From: Tautonia marina
GTDB lineage: Bacteria; Planctomycetota; Planctomycetia; Isosphaerales; Isosphaeraceae
Direction of reading: 5' to 3'
Length of the DNA: 64,000 nucleotides
Assembly: GCF_009177065.1 (NCBI RefSeq)
Contig: NZ_WEZF01000006.1
Location: forward strand, 186,001 to 250,000
The notes beneath the pieces are model-generated. The model ran no database searches. It was given only the letters and a program-made list of their open reading frames with translations, and had not been told where the DNA came from. This document shows, one piece after another, positions 18,387-27,018 of the stretch. The position numbers and the translations under genes were made by a program. Each line of letters starts with the position of its first letter. Position 1 is the first letter of the stretch.

Positions 18387-20300
18387 ATGCCCCGCTGGCC
18401 GATTCGGCTCAAGCTGATCGTCGGCCTGAGTCTGGTTGTTGCCATGATGATGACACTGTTGACCGGTGCCGTCGTCGGCCTTCGAGCCTTTCATCGCAGC
18501 AATCTGACGCTCACCGATCAGCTTCGAGAGTTGGGGGCGTCGAAGGACTTGCTTCAGGCGGTCATGCAGCTCGATCTTGACGATCGGGAACTGGAGCATT
18601 TCCTCTCGGACCAGGGCACGATCCCCAGCCTGTCCGAATCGGCGACCGAGGACCCTCCCGAGCCGGGGGCATTGCGATGGTCGGGGCTGTTGCTTGTCGG
18701 CCTGAGCCGCGGGGAGTCGCATCGTTCGGGAGCTTCCCTCATCGACGATCGGGTTGAGCGAACGTCGGGCCCCTTTGTCACCATCCTCGACCGCGAAGCC
18801 AGACGTCGAGAGTTACTCGATCGGTTGCTCAACCGCCTTCAGACCGCTCGGCAAGCCTTGCTTCGGTATTACTCCGAACTGGAGCGGAACAGCTTGCGAG
18901 GCAATCGTTCCGACGGTCGTGACGAGTTTACCCTGGCCTTTTTGATTGATGACGATCTGACGGGAGTCCTCCGGCAACTGCAGCCGGACGTGCCCATCGA
19001 CCACCTGATCGACCGCACCTCGATCTACCTGACCCGGCATCCCGAAGCGAACTTGCTCAATGCAGGCCCCTGGGAGCCCTTTGCGTTGACGCGGGCCCGG
19101 CTCGATCGGCTGACCGCCTCGGCCGTTGCGTTGCCCGACAAATTGCACAGCGACTTCTTCCTGGTGCTCGAAGCCTCGAAGCGTCATTACCAGTCGAGCC
19201 GGGTGATGATCTGGACGGTGGCGCTCGCGGTGCTGGCAATGCTTTGCGGTCTCACAAAGCTCGTTCATCGCTGGCTGTTCACGCCGATCCGGCTCCTGCA
19301 TCGAGGGGTCCGCCATGTGGCCCGAGGGTCGTTCGACTATCAGATCGAGCTTCAGACCGGGGATGAGATGCAAGCCCTGGCCGAGGCCTTCAACGACATG
19401 ACCACCCGGCTCGGCGCGACGTATGCCGACCTTGAACAACAGGTCTCCGAGCGGAGCCGACAACTAGTCCGCTCCGAGCGGTTGGCAGGGGTCGGGTTCC
19501 TCGCCGCCGGTGTCGCTCATGAGATTAACAACCCGCTGGCCTCGATTGCCTTCTGTGCCGAAGCGCTCGAAGGACGCCTCGAACCCGTGCTCCGGACCAC
19601 CGATCCCGAGGGAACCGGAGACTCTCGGGTCGTGCGTGACTACCTGCGGATGATCCAGGAAGAAGCCTTCCGCTGTAAGCGGATCACCGAGAAACTGCTC
19701 GACTTCTCCCGCTGCGGCGAGATTCAAAGCCAGCGAACGAATCTCGTCGAGCTGATCGATGGCGTCGTCGAGATGATGCGTCACATGGGGAAATACCGCG
19801 ACAAGACCATCATCTTCCAGCCCCGAGAAGCCGTGGTCGCGTTCGTTGATCCCCAAGAAATCAAGCAGGTGATCCTCAATCTCGTCGTCAACGCGCTCGA
19901 CAGCATGGACGCGGGAGGAACCCTGCGGATTGATGCCCGGGTCAGCGGAGGCCGGGCCGAGCTCACCTTCCGAGACGAGGGGTGTGGCATGGCTCCGGAG
20001 GTCCTCGAAAACATCTTCGAGCCGTTCTTCACCCGGCGCAAAGCCGGAAAGGGAACGGGCCTTGGCCTGTCGATTTCTCATCGCATTATCAATCAACACC
20101 ACGGCGAGATCATGGCCATGAGTCCGGGAGAGGGATGCGGATCGACCTTCCTCGTCCGGCTTCCGACTCAGGTTCAGGCCCCACGGCGAGATCGGGGCGT
20201 GACCGAGCCCTCTCGCGGTCGGCACCCGCTTTGCAAGACTGGCATGGCGACAGGGGACGACACTGCGCAAGCGTCCCCCGATCTTCCGATTCAAGGATAA
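18387..20300 (+). CDS. Membrane sensor histidine kinase (HAMP, HisKA, HATPase)
   Basis: The ATG at 18387 (GGAGGT 6 nt upstream) gives 637 residues. Order: transmembrane helix (about 8-33), a periplasmic sensor part of roughly 240 residues with no recognised domain, a second helix (about 273-293), a HAMP linker (PIRLLHRGVRHVARG, TGDEMQALAEAFNDMT), HisKA with phospho-acceptor H378 in GVAHEINNPLAS, then a HATPase with the N box LNLVVNALDSMD, the G1 box FRDEGCGM and GKGTGLGLSI. An NtrB-like partner for the downstream sigma-54 regulator is inferred from gene order. The exported TIGR03067 gene begins 6 bp after its stop. Confidence 0.93.
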   Translation: MPRWPIRLKLIVGLSLVVAMMMTLLTGAVVGLRAFHRSNLTLTDQLRELGASKDLLQAVMQLDLDDRELEHFLSDQGTIPSLSESATEDPPEPGALRWSGLLLVGLSRGESHRSGASLIDDRVERTSGPFVTILDREARRRELLDRLLNRLQTARQALLRYYSELERNSLRGNRSDGRDEFTLAFLIDDDLTGVLRQLQPDVPIDHLIDRTSIYLTRHPEANLLNAGPWEPFALTRARLDRLTASAVALPDKLHSDFFLVLEASKRHYQSSRVMIWTVALAVLAMLCGLTKLVHRWLFTPIRLLHRGVRHVARGSFDYQIELQTGDEMQALAEAFNDMTTRLGATYADLEQQVSERSRQLVRSERLAGVGFLAAGVAHEINNPLASIAFCAEALEGRLEPVLRTTDPEGTGDSRVVRDYLRMIQEEAFRCKRITEKLLDFSRCGEIQSQRTNLVELIDGVVEMMRHMGKYRDKTIIFQPREAVVAFVDPQEIKQVILNLVVNALDSMDAGGTLRIDARVSGGRAELTFRDEGCGMAPEVLENIFEPFFTRRKAGKGTGLGLSISHRIINQHHGEIMAMSPGEGCGSTFLVRLPTQVQAPRRDRGVTEPSRGRHPLCKTGMATGDDTAQASPDLPIQG

Positions 20301-20306
20301 ACAGCC

Positions 20307-20837
20307 ATGCGAATGCTTTCGAGCCTCGGGACTGTCCTGTTCCTGGCCCTTTCCCCGGCCCTGTCTTGGGCCGACGATGATCGGACGCTGGAAGCCAAGT
20401 CGGTCCAGGACCCGTCGTTACCCAAAACGTATGTCGGGTTTTACAAGATTCTTTCAGGAGAGAACGACGGGAAACCGCTTCCTCAGGAGCGTCTCGAATC
20501 TCATGTGGTTCGCATCACGCAGGAGATGATCGTGGTGCTCGATGCCGATGAGAACGAGCTTTATTCCTGCTCGTACACCCTCGACCTTGATGCCAAGCCG
20601 CACCGGATCGACATGGAATCGACCGGTGGACCCTCCGTCTCGGTGGGGCAAACCGCCAAGGGGATTATGACTCAGGGAACGAACGAGCGGGATGAGCCGT
20701 TTGTGATGCTCTGTTACCGATTAGTCGGAGATGAGTATCCCGAAGCATTCCGCACTCGGGCTCAGTCTGAAATGAACCTGTTCGTGCTTCAACCGATTCC
20801 TGACCCGTCTGAGAGGAAGCACGACCCGAGCAACTAG
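20307..20837 (+). CDS. Exported TIGR03067-like protein between kinase and regulator
   Basis: A 176-residue protein with a signal peptide (MRMLSSLGTVLFLALSPALS, cleavage near WADDD). The mature part resembles the planctomycete TIGR03067 family (VGFYKILSGENDGKPLP, YTLDLDAKPHRIDM, KGIMTQG, FVMLCYRL), a small beta-barrel family of unknown function. It starts 6 bp after the histidine kinase stop and precedes the NtrC-type regulator, so it is very likely in the same operon. Location beside the kinase suggests a periplasmic accessory to the sensor, but that is inference only. Confidence 0.8.
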   Translation: MRMLSSLGTVLFLALSPALSWADDDRTLEAKSVQDPSLPKTYVGFYKILSGENDGKPLPQERLESHVVRITQEMIVVLDADENELYSCSYTLDLDAKPHRIDMESTGGPSVSVGQTAKGIMTQGTNERDEPFVMLCYRLVGDEYPEAFRTRAQSEMNLFVLQPIPDPSERKHDPSN

Positions 20838-20850
20838 ACCAGGAGACCTC

Positions 20851-20886
20851 GGTCGGACCGGTCGGATTCGTCCCTCCGGTCCGATC
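20851..20886 (+). other. Stem-loop between TIGR03067 and response-regulator genes
   Basis: GGTCGGACCGG pairs with CCGGTCCGATC across a 14-nt loop (one G-U pair). There is no U tract. It could attenuate or stabilise the transcript between the second and third genes of the module. Confidence 0.4.
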
Positions 20887-20946
20887 GACCCCGATCGACA
20901 CGCGTCGGCGACGGCGCCGGAGACCGCTCAAGGAGGAGACTCGATC

Positions 20947-22356
20947 ATGGAGAAAACGCAACATGGCGGCCTGCGAATCCTCTTCGCCGATGATGAGGAC
21001 TATCTGCGCGACTTGATGGAGCGAGAACTGCCGCGGCTCGGTCATGACGTGACGACTTGCCCCGATGGTCAGGCGGCGATTCGAGCCCTGGAACGAGGCC
21101 GGTTCGATGCGGCCTTGCTCGATATCCAGATGCCGGGCCTGACCGGGATCGAGGTTCTCGAAAAATTTCGCCAGCTCAGCCCTGAGACGCAGGTCATCCT
21201 GATGACCGGTCACGCCACGGTCGATACGGCCGTTCAGGCCCTTCGACTAGGGGCGTTCGACTACCTGACCAAGCCCTGCAAATGGGCCGAACTGGAGGTG
21301 GTCCTCAACCGGATTGCCGAACGGCGATCCTTGACCAACAAGGCCGCCGCCTTGGAGACGCGCCTGAAGGCCGCCGAAGGGGGCACGCCGATGCTCGTCG
21401 GCGAGACGCCGGTGATGCAGGACGTGATGCACTTGATTGACACCGTGGCGCCGACCGAGGCCACGGTCTTGATCCTGGGAGAGACCGGGACCGGCAAGGA
21501 CCTGATTGCCCGGACCATGCACGAGCGGAGCCTCCGGGCCGATCAGGCCTTCGTGCCGGTCAATTGCGGGGCCTTGCCCGAGAACTTGATCGAGAGCGAG
21601 CTGTTCGGCCACCGCAAAGGGGCCTTCACCGGAGCCGAGACGAACCGCAAGGGGCTCTTCGAGGTCGCCAACGGAGGGACTCTGTTCCTCGACGAAGTGG
21701 GAGAGTTGAGCAAGGGACTTCAGGTCAAACTGCTTCGCTTCCTCGAATCGGGTGAGATCCGACGAGTGGGCGAGAATGAGCCGTTCCGCGCCGATGTGCG
21801 GGTCCTCTGCGCCACGAACCGGGATCTGCGCGAGATGGTCGCCGAAGATCAATTTCGTGAAGACCTTTTCTTCCGCATCAACACCTTTGAGATCTACTCC
21901 CCTCCCTTACGCGAACGCAAGGAAGACATCCCGCTGCTGGCCCAGCACATGCTCAAACGGTACGCTGGGCGTCGTCATGGCCCGATTCCGGAACTGGCCG
22001 ACGATGCGATCGAGGCGTTGCTTGCCCACGACTGGCCGGGGAACGTTCGAGAACTGGCCAACGCGATCGAACGCGCCACGATCCTCGCCAGAGGGGGGAC
22101 GATTCACGCCGAACACCTGCCAACGCAGGGAATGAGCCGGCGATCCCCCTCGCCTTCACTTGTGGCAACTCCCGCGTCCAGCGGAGGCCCGCACATTGCC
22201 ATTCCGGAAGGGACTCCGACCCTTCGGGATCTGGAGCTTCACTACATCCAGGTCGTCTTGGAAAAGCATAAGGGGAACAAGCCCGCCGCCAGCAAAGAAC
22301 TGGGGGTGAGCCTGAAGACGCTCTACAACAAGATCAATCAGCTTCAACGGTCTTGA
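20947..22356 (+). CDS. NtrC-family sigma-54-dependent response regulator
   Basis: A 469-residue activator with three parts. The receiver domain (1-125) has the acidic pocket ADDED and phospho-acceptor D59 in LLDIQMPG. The AAA+ sigma-54 interaction domain (about 150-380) has Walker A GETGTGKD (K184), GAFTGA at 225-230, and the Walker B segment [14 protein letters not shown] Fis-type helix-turn-helix lies at the C-terminus ([19 protein letters not shown]). It should activate sigma-54 promoters when phosphorylated, probably by the kinase two genes upstream. An AAGGAGGAG sequence lies just upstream of the ATG. It belongs to the AtoC/ZraR subgroup; its target genes are unknown. Confidence 0.95.
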   Translation: MEKTQHGGLRILFADDEDYLRDLMERELPRLGHDVTTCPDGQAAIRALERGRFDAALLDIQMPGLTGIEVLEKFRQLSPETQVILMTGHATVDTAVQALRLGAFDYLTKPCKWAELEVVLNRIAERRSLTNKAAALETRLKAAEGGTPMLVGETPVMQDVMHLIDTVAPTEATVLILGETGTGKDLIARTMHERSLRADQAFVPVNCGALPENLIESELFGHRKGAFTGAETNRKGLFEVANGGTLFLDEVGELSKGLQVKLLRFLESGEIRRVGENEPFRADVRVLCATNRDLREMVAEDQFREDLFFRINTFEIYSPPLRERKEDIPLLAQHMLKRYAGRRHGPIPELADDAIEALLAHDWPGNVRELANAIERATILARGGTIHAEHLPTQGMSRRSPSPSLVATPASSGGPHIAIPEGTPTLRDLELHYIQVVLEKHKGNKPAASKELGVSLKTLYNKINQLQRS

Positions 22357-22372
22357 AGAATTGAACCAGGTT

Positions 22373-22431
22373 CGATCGAGCCATCGAAGCCTCGCAAGCG
22401 ATCCGCGGCGACACGTTCGATGGCTCGATCG
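22373..22431. terminator. Perfect 16-bp stem between convergent genes
   Basis: CGATCGAGCCATCGAA (22373-22388) pairs perfectly with TTCGATGGCTCGATCG (22416-22431) across a 27-nt loop. It lies between the convergent regulator gene and DUF2007 gene, so a bidirectional transcription stop is likely even though no U tract follows on either strand. Confidence 0.55.
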
Positions 22432-22437
22432 CTCCGG

Positions 22438-22704
22438 TCAGGCGGAGCCTTGCTGGCGCTTCAGTTCTTCGTCGGCATGGCGCTTCCGGTGCTCCTCGTA
22501 CTCGACGAGCCACTTTTCCGCCCGAGGCAGGTCCACCTTGCGGACATAGACCCGGGGATTGCCTTCCCAGGCGCCGAGAAAGTCTTGCATGTCTTGACCG
22601 TCAGACACCGCCTTGATGCCTTCGGCATTGAGCTGGTCGGCGATGAATTTGGCTTCCATTAAGCTCAGGGCCTGGTAGCACGGGGTCAGTTCGTCTTGAT
22701 CCAT
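22438..22704 (-). CDS. DUF2007 domain protein (putative signal-transducing protein)
   Basis: An 88-residue protein matching the small DUF2007 family: LTPCYQALSLMEAKFIADQLN, GIKAVSDGQDMQDF, PRVYVRKVDLPRAEKWL. Family members are short ferredoxin-like folds, sometimes fused to zinc ribbons. The 'signal-transducing' name is a family annotation without proven activity. It ends in a charged tail (EEHRKRHADEELKRQQ). It is cytosolic and convergent with the sigma-54 regulator. No partner gene is visible. Confidence 0.78.
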   Translation of the reverse strand: MDQDELTPCYQALSLMEAKFIADQLNAEGIKAVSDGQDMQDFLGAWEGNPRVYVRKVDLPRAEKWLVEYEEHRKRHADEELKRQQGSA

Positions 22705-22952
22705 GATGAGCCTCGCGCGTTGCGAACCGGGTAGCGGGTGACTCGCAAAAAGGAATCACCACGGAGCCATCCGGCCAGGATGGGAACGAATCAATGAGGG
22801 TTTGCGTCCTCGCCTGATCGGACGACCGATCGGGACAGCGACGCCATCGAGCCAAATGCCTCCCGAGTCTGCATTTCGGTGAGCCCGACGTGTGATGGCG
22901 ACCAGAAAAAAAGGCCTGGACCGGGGCACGACATGGTGCGATGCCGGGAGCG

Positions 22953-23852
22953 TCAGAGGCAGACGGCCTCAAGCAGCTCCGCTGGTGGAGCAATGAAGCC
23001 GAAGTAGAAAGCACCGAACAGGGCGTATCGCGCCGAGCTCTCGTCGAACCGCATGGTGTAAACGATGTCTTTGAGGTACGCCGGATTGCGAGCCCAAAGC
23101 GTCACCCCCCATTCCCAGTCATCAAGACCGGTTGAGGCGGTGATGACCTGGGTGACTTTTCCCGCGAACTTCATGCCGCTTCGGCCGTGTTCGGCCATCA
23201 TCTGTGAGCGCGGCTCGAACGGAAGCAGGTACCAGTTCTGCTCACCCTGGCGCATTTTGCTCATGGGGTAGAAGCAGAAGCAGGGCCAGTCGGGGAACTC
23301 CGGGTAGAGCCGCTGGCGGTTCATCGGTTCGAGCCGGTTGGTGTAGGCATTGACCTTGGCCTTGTATGCCGGGCTTTCGGGGTCCATGCCTTCGCGATCC
23401 CGGAGAATCGCGCCGTATTGCTCCGCGTCGGGAACGTACTCGGAGACTTCCGTGATCGAATAAAACGAATAGCTCGGAACCAGGGCCGGCCCGATGGCCG
23501 AAGCCTGAAGGGCGGTCTGCACACCGTGGATGGCCCGGAGGTCGGGGCCGGCCATCATGACGCCAAAATCGCTCTTGTGACCAGGAGTCACGAAGCACTG
23601 GCACTGCTCGATTCCCGGAGCGGAGTCGGTCGAGAGCGCCGCCAGGACCTGAGCTCGGCCCTGTTCCCTGGCTTCGGGGCTCAGGCGAGCCAGAGCCTCG
23701 CGGTCGATCCGGTAGAACAGATGCAGGAAATGCCACCCGGCTTCCGGAACCAGGGTCGCCGGCACCTGTTCCGCCGCGGCGGGTCGATGGCCGTGCTGCA
23801 TCGGTTGCGTCCGGAGGCCGATGCCCGATGGTCGTTGCGTCCCCTCGTCCAT
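22953..23852 (-). CDS. hemQ: Chlorite dismutase-family protein, probable coproheme decarboxylase
   Basis: The ATG at 23852 (AGGAAGGA about 9 nt upstream) gives 299 residues. The C-terminal half carries the HemQ hallmark YPMSKMRQGEQNWYLLP, containing the YPMSK Tyr/Lys pair of coproheme decarboxylases, then MMAEHGRSGMKFAGKV and STGLDDWEWGVTLW. HemQ converts coproheme III to protoheme in the coproporphyrin-dependent haem pathway of Gram-positive and some other bacteria. The length includes an N-terminal Clr-like domain (HFLHLFYRIDREAL). An in-frame ATG at 23801 is an alternative start. No other haem-synthesis gene lies beside it. Confidence 0.85.
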   Translation of the reverse strand: MDEGTQRPSGIGLRTQPMQHGHRPAAAEQVPATLVPEAGWHFLHLFYRIDREALARLSPEAREQGRAQVLAALSTDSAPGIEQCQCFVTPGHKSDFGVMMAGPDLRAIHGVQTALQASAIGPALVPSYSFYSITEVSEYVPDAEQYGAILRDREGMDPESPAYKAKVNAYTNRLEPMNRQRLYPEFPDWPCFCFYPMSKMRQGEQNWYLLPFEPRSQMMAEHGRSGMKFAGKVTQVITASTGLDDWEWGVTLWARNPAYLKDIVYTMRFDESSARYALFGAFYFGFIAPPAELLEAVCL

Positions 23853-24143
23853 CGACGATGTCCTTCCTGAAACTGACGTCAAAACCGAATGGATTGTCCT
23901 GTGTTGAGTTGTCTCCATTCTAAGGGGCATCTCATCCCCCCGACAAGCAAACGACCCCCTCGCGCCGCGGAATGCCTCGGCCATCGGGTCCAGTTCGATC
24001 GGTCGCTCGGAAGATTCCCTTCAGACGAATTTCTCTCGGAACAACGATGCTGCTCAAGTTAGCAGTCCGGTTCGTCGATTCGAACTTAAAAGTGATTGTT
24101 CCGCCGGCAGAATCGGCACTCTTAGGCGATGGGAGAGGGGCCA

Positions 24144-25376
24144 ATGAGACGACCAATCGGGGCGTGTCCGGTCCTTGGCCTGCTGGTGCTTGTTCTTTGC
24201 CTGGCCGATTCGGGATCGGGCCGAGCGGGGACCGCAAGCGATTCGATCGGAGATGAGCAGGTTCCTGCGTCGCTGCCTGCCGAGGTGATCGATCCAATTC
24301 GGGAGGATGCGGCTTCTCCCGGCGTGACGGCGCGGGCCGAGGTGGAAGGAGTGGTCGCTCCAGGACTTCGGATCCGGCTTCGAGGAGACGGTTCCTCGGG
24401 GCATGGACTGCAATTCCGATGGCTGCAGACCTGGGGACCGACCGCCGAGCTGGATGATCCGACCTCAAGTACACCGTCCTTGATCGTGCCGAGAGCCACG
24501 GGATCAATGGCTTTCGTGCTGGTTGTGCGCAACGCGGAAGCCGTGGATCTGGTCACCCTCCACGTGCCGATTCAATGGGAAGGCAGAGACGCTGTTCCTC
24601 AGGACCTTGTCGCCGATGCCGGCGACGATCAACTGGCCCTGGTCGGTCGGCAAGTGACCCTCAATGGCATTCGAAGCACGCCGAGGGGAGAGATCGGCTA
24701 TCGATGGCTCCAGGTCGAGGGGCCTCCCGTCGCCCTGGAAATCGAGGATGGGTATGTCTACACCTTCGTTCCTGAGTCGCCGGGGCGGTATCGCTTTGCC
24801 CTGGTGGTCGCCTCGGGCACTGCCATCTCTCGCCCGTCGTTCGTGGCCGTCGACGTGCAATCGGCCGCGCCGATGCGGTCGGAAGCGACGGCAGTGGCAC
24901 CTTCCGAGGCGTCGGGCTCGACAATCGCCACCATCGCCTCGGCGGCGCTTCGAGAGGTCTCGGAGGGGCCTGAGCGGGCCGATCGCGTGGCCGGAGTCTT
25001 CGATGGGGTGGCCGGTCGAATGGAACTCTACGCCTCGGCGGCTGAGGCGTTCCGAGAAATCGCCCTCCGGCTCGATGCCGTCTTGCCGGAGGACCTGGAA
25101 ACCAGACAGCGCTGGAATTCCCAGGTCTTCGAGCCGATCAGCGCCGCTGTGCTGGCCGAGTTCGGCCGCCGGGGAATCGATCTCGCTCGGGCCGAAACAA
25201 TGGCCGCAACACTCGCTCCACCGGCCCGCTCGGCGCTGGCCGAACAGTTTCGAACGATTGCCGAAGGCTTCCGATCCGTTGCTTCGTCGGATCGCCAGAG
25301 TGCGATTTCGAGGGGTGACACACCTCACATCGACCAGATCTCCGCGACACCGGAGCAGGGCAGGGGGATTCGATGA
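24144..25376 (+). CDS. Exported PKD-like domain protein
   Basis: A 410-residue protein starting at the ATG at 24144, where a purine-rich GGAGAGGGG lies just upstream. The signal peptide is MRRPIGACPVLGLLVLVLCL. Two PKD/REJ-like beta-sandwich modules follow, at about residues 55-145 (GDGSSGHGLQFRWLQTWGP) and 150-240 (ADAGDDQLALVGRQVTLNG, YRWLQVEGPPVALE). The C-terminal 150 residues are helical and Ala/Glu-rich (AAEAFREIALRLDAVLP). Such modules usually mediate surface adhesion or substrate contact. Its last 4 bp overlap the start of the next gene (ATGA), indicating translational coupling. Confidence 0.72.
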   Translation: MRRPIGACPVLGLLVLVLCLADSGSGRAGTASDSIGDEQVPASLPAEVIDPIREDAASPGVTARAEVEGVVAPGLRIRLRGDGSSGHGLQFRWLQTWGPTAELDDPTSSTPSLIVPRATGSMAFVLVVRNAEAVDLVTLHVPIQWEGRDAVPQDLVADAGDDQLALVGRQVTLNGIRSTPRGEIGYRWLQVEGPPVALEIEDGYVYTFVPESPGRYRFALVVASGTAISRPSFVAVDVQSAAPMRSEATAVAPSEASGSTIATIASAALREVSEGPERADRVAGVFDGVAGRMELYASAAEAFREIALRLDAVLPEDLETRQRWNSQVFEPISAAVLAEFGRRGIDLARAETMAATLAPPARSALAEQFRTIAEGFRSVASSDRQSAISRGDTPHIDQISATPEQGRGIR

Positions 25377-26764
25377 TCACGTCGACCAGGCACTCGATGG
25401 TTCTCGGGGCGATCGGCCTGATGATCGTCTCGCTGTTGATCCCGGCCTCGCCGGTTATCGCTCAAGGTTCGGGAGCCTCCGCGGCCGGGTTCGTGGACTG
25501 CGCCCAGGCGCTGAACGAGACGATCCGTTCCGGACGGCCGACCGTGGTGGTCATCACCTCCCGAGCCGTTCCCGCCTCGGTTGGCCTGCGTGACGGCATG
25601 GCCAGAGACCTGCTCCACAGTTCGATCGGTCAGAGTGCCATGTTCGCCGAGATGCCCGTCGAACTGTTCGCCGACCGGGTCGCACGACTCGGAGTCGAGC
25701 AATATCCGACCTTGCTTGCCTACGGGAGTCGGGATGGGGCCCTGGTGCGGCTTGGATCGCTCGCCGGTCCAACCGACTCGGCCCAGGTGGCTGCCTGGAT
25801 CGGGTCTCTTGGCCTGACGGGAGGGGGGTATGCGACCCCCAGGACCGATCCGTCGGTGAGTCAATCGGGCTTGCTTCACCGGGATCGGGGGTCGTACGTG
25901 GCCGTCCCGGTGGCATCTCCCCAGCAGCCGGTTCAGGCCCCCCCGCCTCCGACCAAGCCGCAACCGCCCACCTCGGGAATGATCCCGGTGGGGCATGCGG
26001 CTCCTCCGGCCATGTCTCCGGTGGTCATGCAGGAATCCGGGCCTCCGGTGATCGTGCAGCAGCAATCGCCGTCAATCTACATCCAGCCGCAGGCCCCTCG
26101 AATCATGCTCGGGCAGATGCCTCCTCCCGAGATCACGATTGTGCAGGGACCTCAGGCGGCCCCGACGATCAACTATGCGGTGGTGGGGGGGCAACCTCAG
26201 GCGGCTCCGAATCTGTTCGCGGTGCCTCAACCTTCGGTTCCGAATCAGGGTGTTCCCTCTCCGCAAGGACCTGCCGCGGCGCCTCCTGAGATTTCGTATA
26301 GTTACTCGACACCCAACCCTGGGGCGACTCTCATGACCGCCGCTCCGATGTCGGGGTTGGCCGTTGCTCCGCAGCAATCGGTCGTTGGAACGACGGCGGT
26401 GGCGCTCTTGCTTCAGAATCCCGATCTGGTCAATTCCATGATCGGCACACTCGGTAAAGGTTTCTCACGGCTCGGCGAAGCCCTGGAACGGCATGGTCAC
26501 CCTCGGGTCCGGTTGCCTCGTTCCGAACCACCGCAGCAATCTGCCGGAACAATGACCCTGGTTCCCGCCATGTCGCTTCCCGCGTCCTCGACGGTTCCCA
26601 TGATGACCGTGCCGGTTCAAACTGAGGCCCCGCCCAGCATGATTCCCGCGTCCCCTGCCTACCCGACGGCGATTCCCTCGCCTCAGTCGGAATCGGGTCA
26701 CGGACATCCCCCGCATTCCACACCCGGACCTCACGCGCCCAAACGCCCCTGGTGGAAGCGTTGA
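25373..26764 (+). CDS. Exported thioredoxin-like protein with Pro/Gln-rich tail
   Basis: A 463-residue protein. A signal peptide (hydrophobic part about 10-30, cleavage near VIAQ) precedes a thioredoxin-like fold of about 110 residues (TVVVITSRAVPASVG, YPTLLAYGSRDGALVRLG) that lacks the CXXC pair. About 280 residues of Pro/Gln/Val-rich low complexity follow, with recurring phrases (AVPVASPQQP, SPSIYIQPQAPR, EITIVQGPQ), ending in KRPWWKR. The start overlaps the PKD gene by 4 bp, so the two are coupled. The tail resembles that of the exported protein at 29907-30455. Cell-surface location is inferred. Confidence 0.68.
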   Translation: MITSTRHSMVLGAIGLMIVSLLIPASPVIAQGSGASAAGFVDCAQALNETIRSGRPTVVVITSRAVPASVGLRDGMARDLLHSSIGQSAMFAEMPVELFADRVARLGVEQYPTLLAYGSRDGALVRLGSLAGPTDSAQVAAWIGSLGLTGGGYATPRTDPSVSQSGLLHRDRGSYVAVPVASPQQPVQAPPPPTKPQPPTSGMIPVGHAAPPAMSPVVMQESGPPVIVQQQSPSIYIQPQAPRIMLGQMPPPEITIVQGPQAAPTINYAVVGGQPQAAPNLFAVPQPSVPNQGVPSPQGPAAAPPEISYSYSTPNPGATLMTAAPMSGLAVAPQQSVVGTTAVALLLQNPDLVNSMIGTLGKGFSRLGEALERHGHPRVRLPRSEPPQQSAGTMTLVPAMSLPASSTVPMMTVPVQTEAPPSMIPASPAYPTAIPSPQSESGHGHPPHSTPGPHAPKRPWWKR

Positions 26765-26788
26765 TCCAGGAAAAGGTGCCCGCGACAA

Positions 26789-26824
26789 CGGAGCGATGCG
26801 TGCCGAGATTCGGCCATCGCTCCG
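26789..26824 (+). other. Stem-loop after the thioredoxin-like protein gene
   Basis: CGGAGCGATG pairs with CATCGCTCCG across 16 nt, 25 nt after the stop codon at 26764. There is no U tract. It may be a transcription stop or a 3' mRNA stabiliser. Confidence 0.45.
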
Positions 26825-27018
26825 GCAAGAGAAGGCATTTCGTTCGTGCCGTCCGTTCCCCTCGGGTTTCAATCGGAATCGATGCATGGGAGGTCAAGAT
26901 TTTTGGATTTTGTGACTAAGGCCGGCCATTTCTCAGATGATTTCTAAAGAACGAGGTCTCTACGTCCTCGACTGCCTTTGGTTTGCTCCGTTGGTCTCCC
27001 CATTTGGAATCAAGCACC

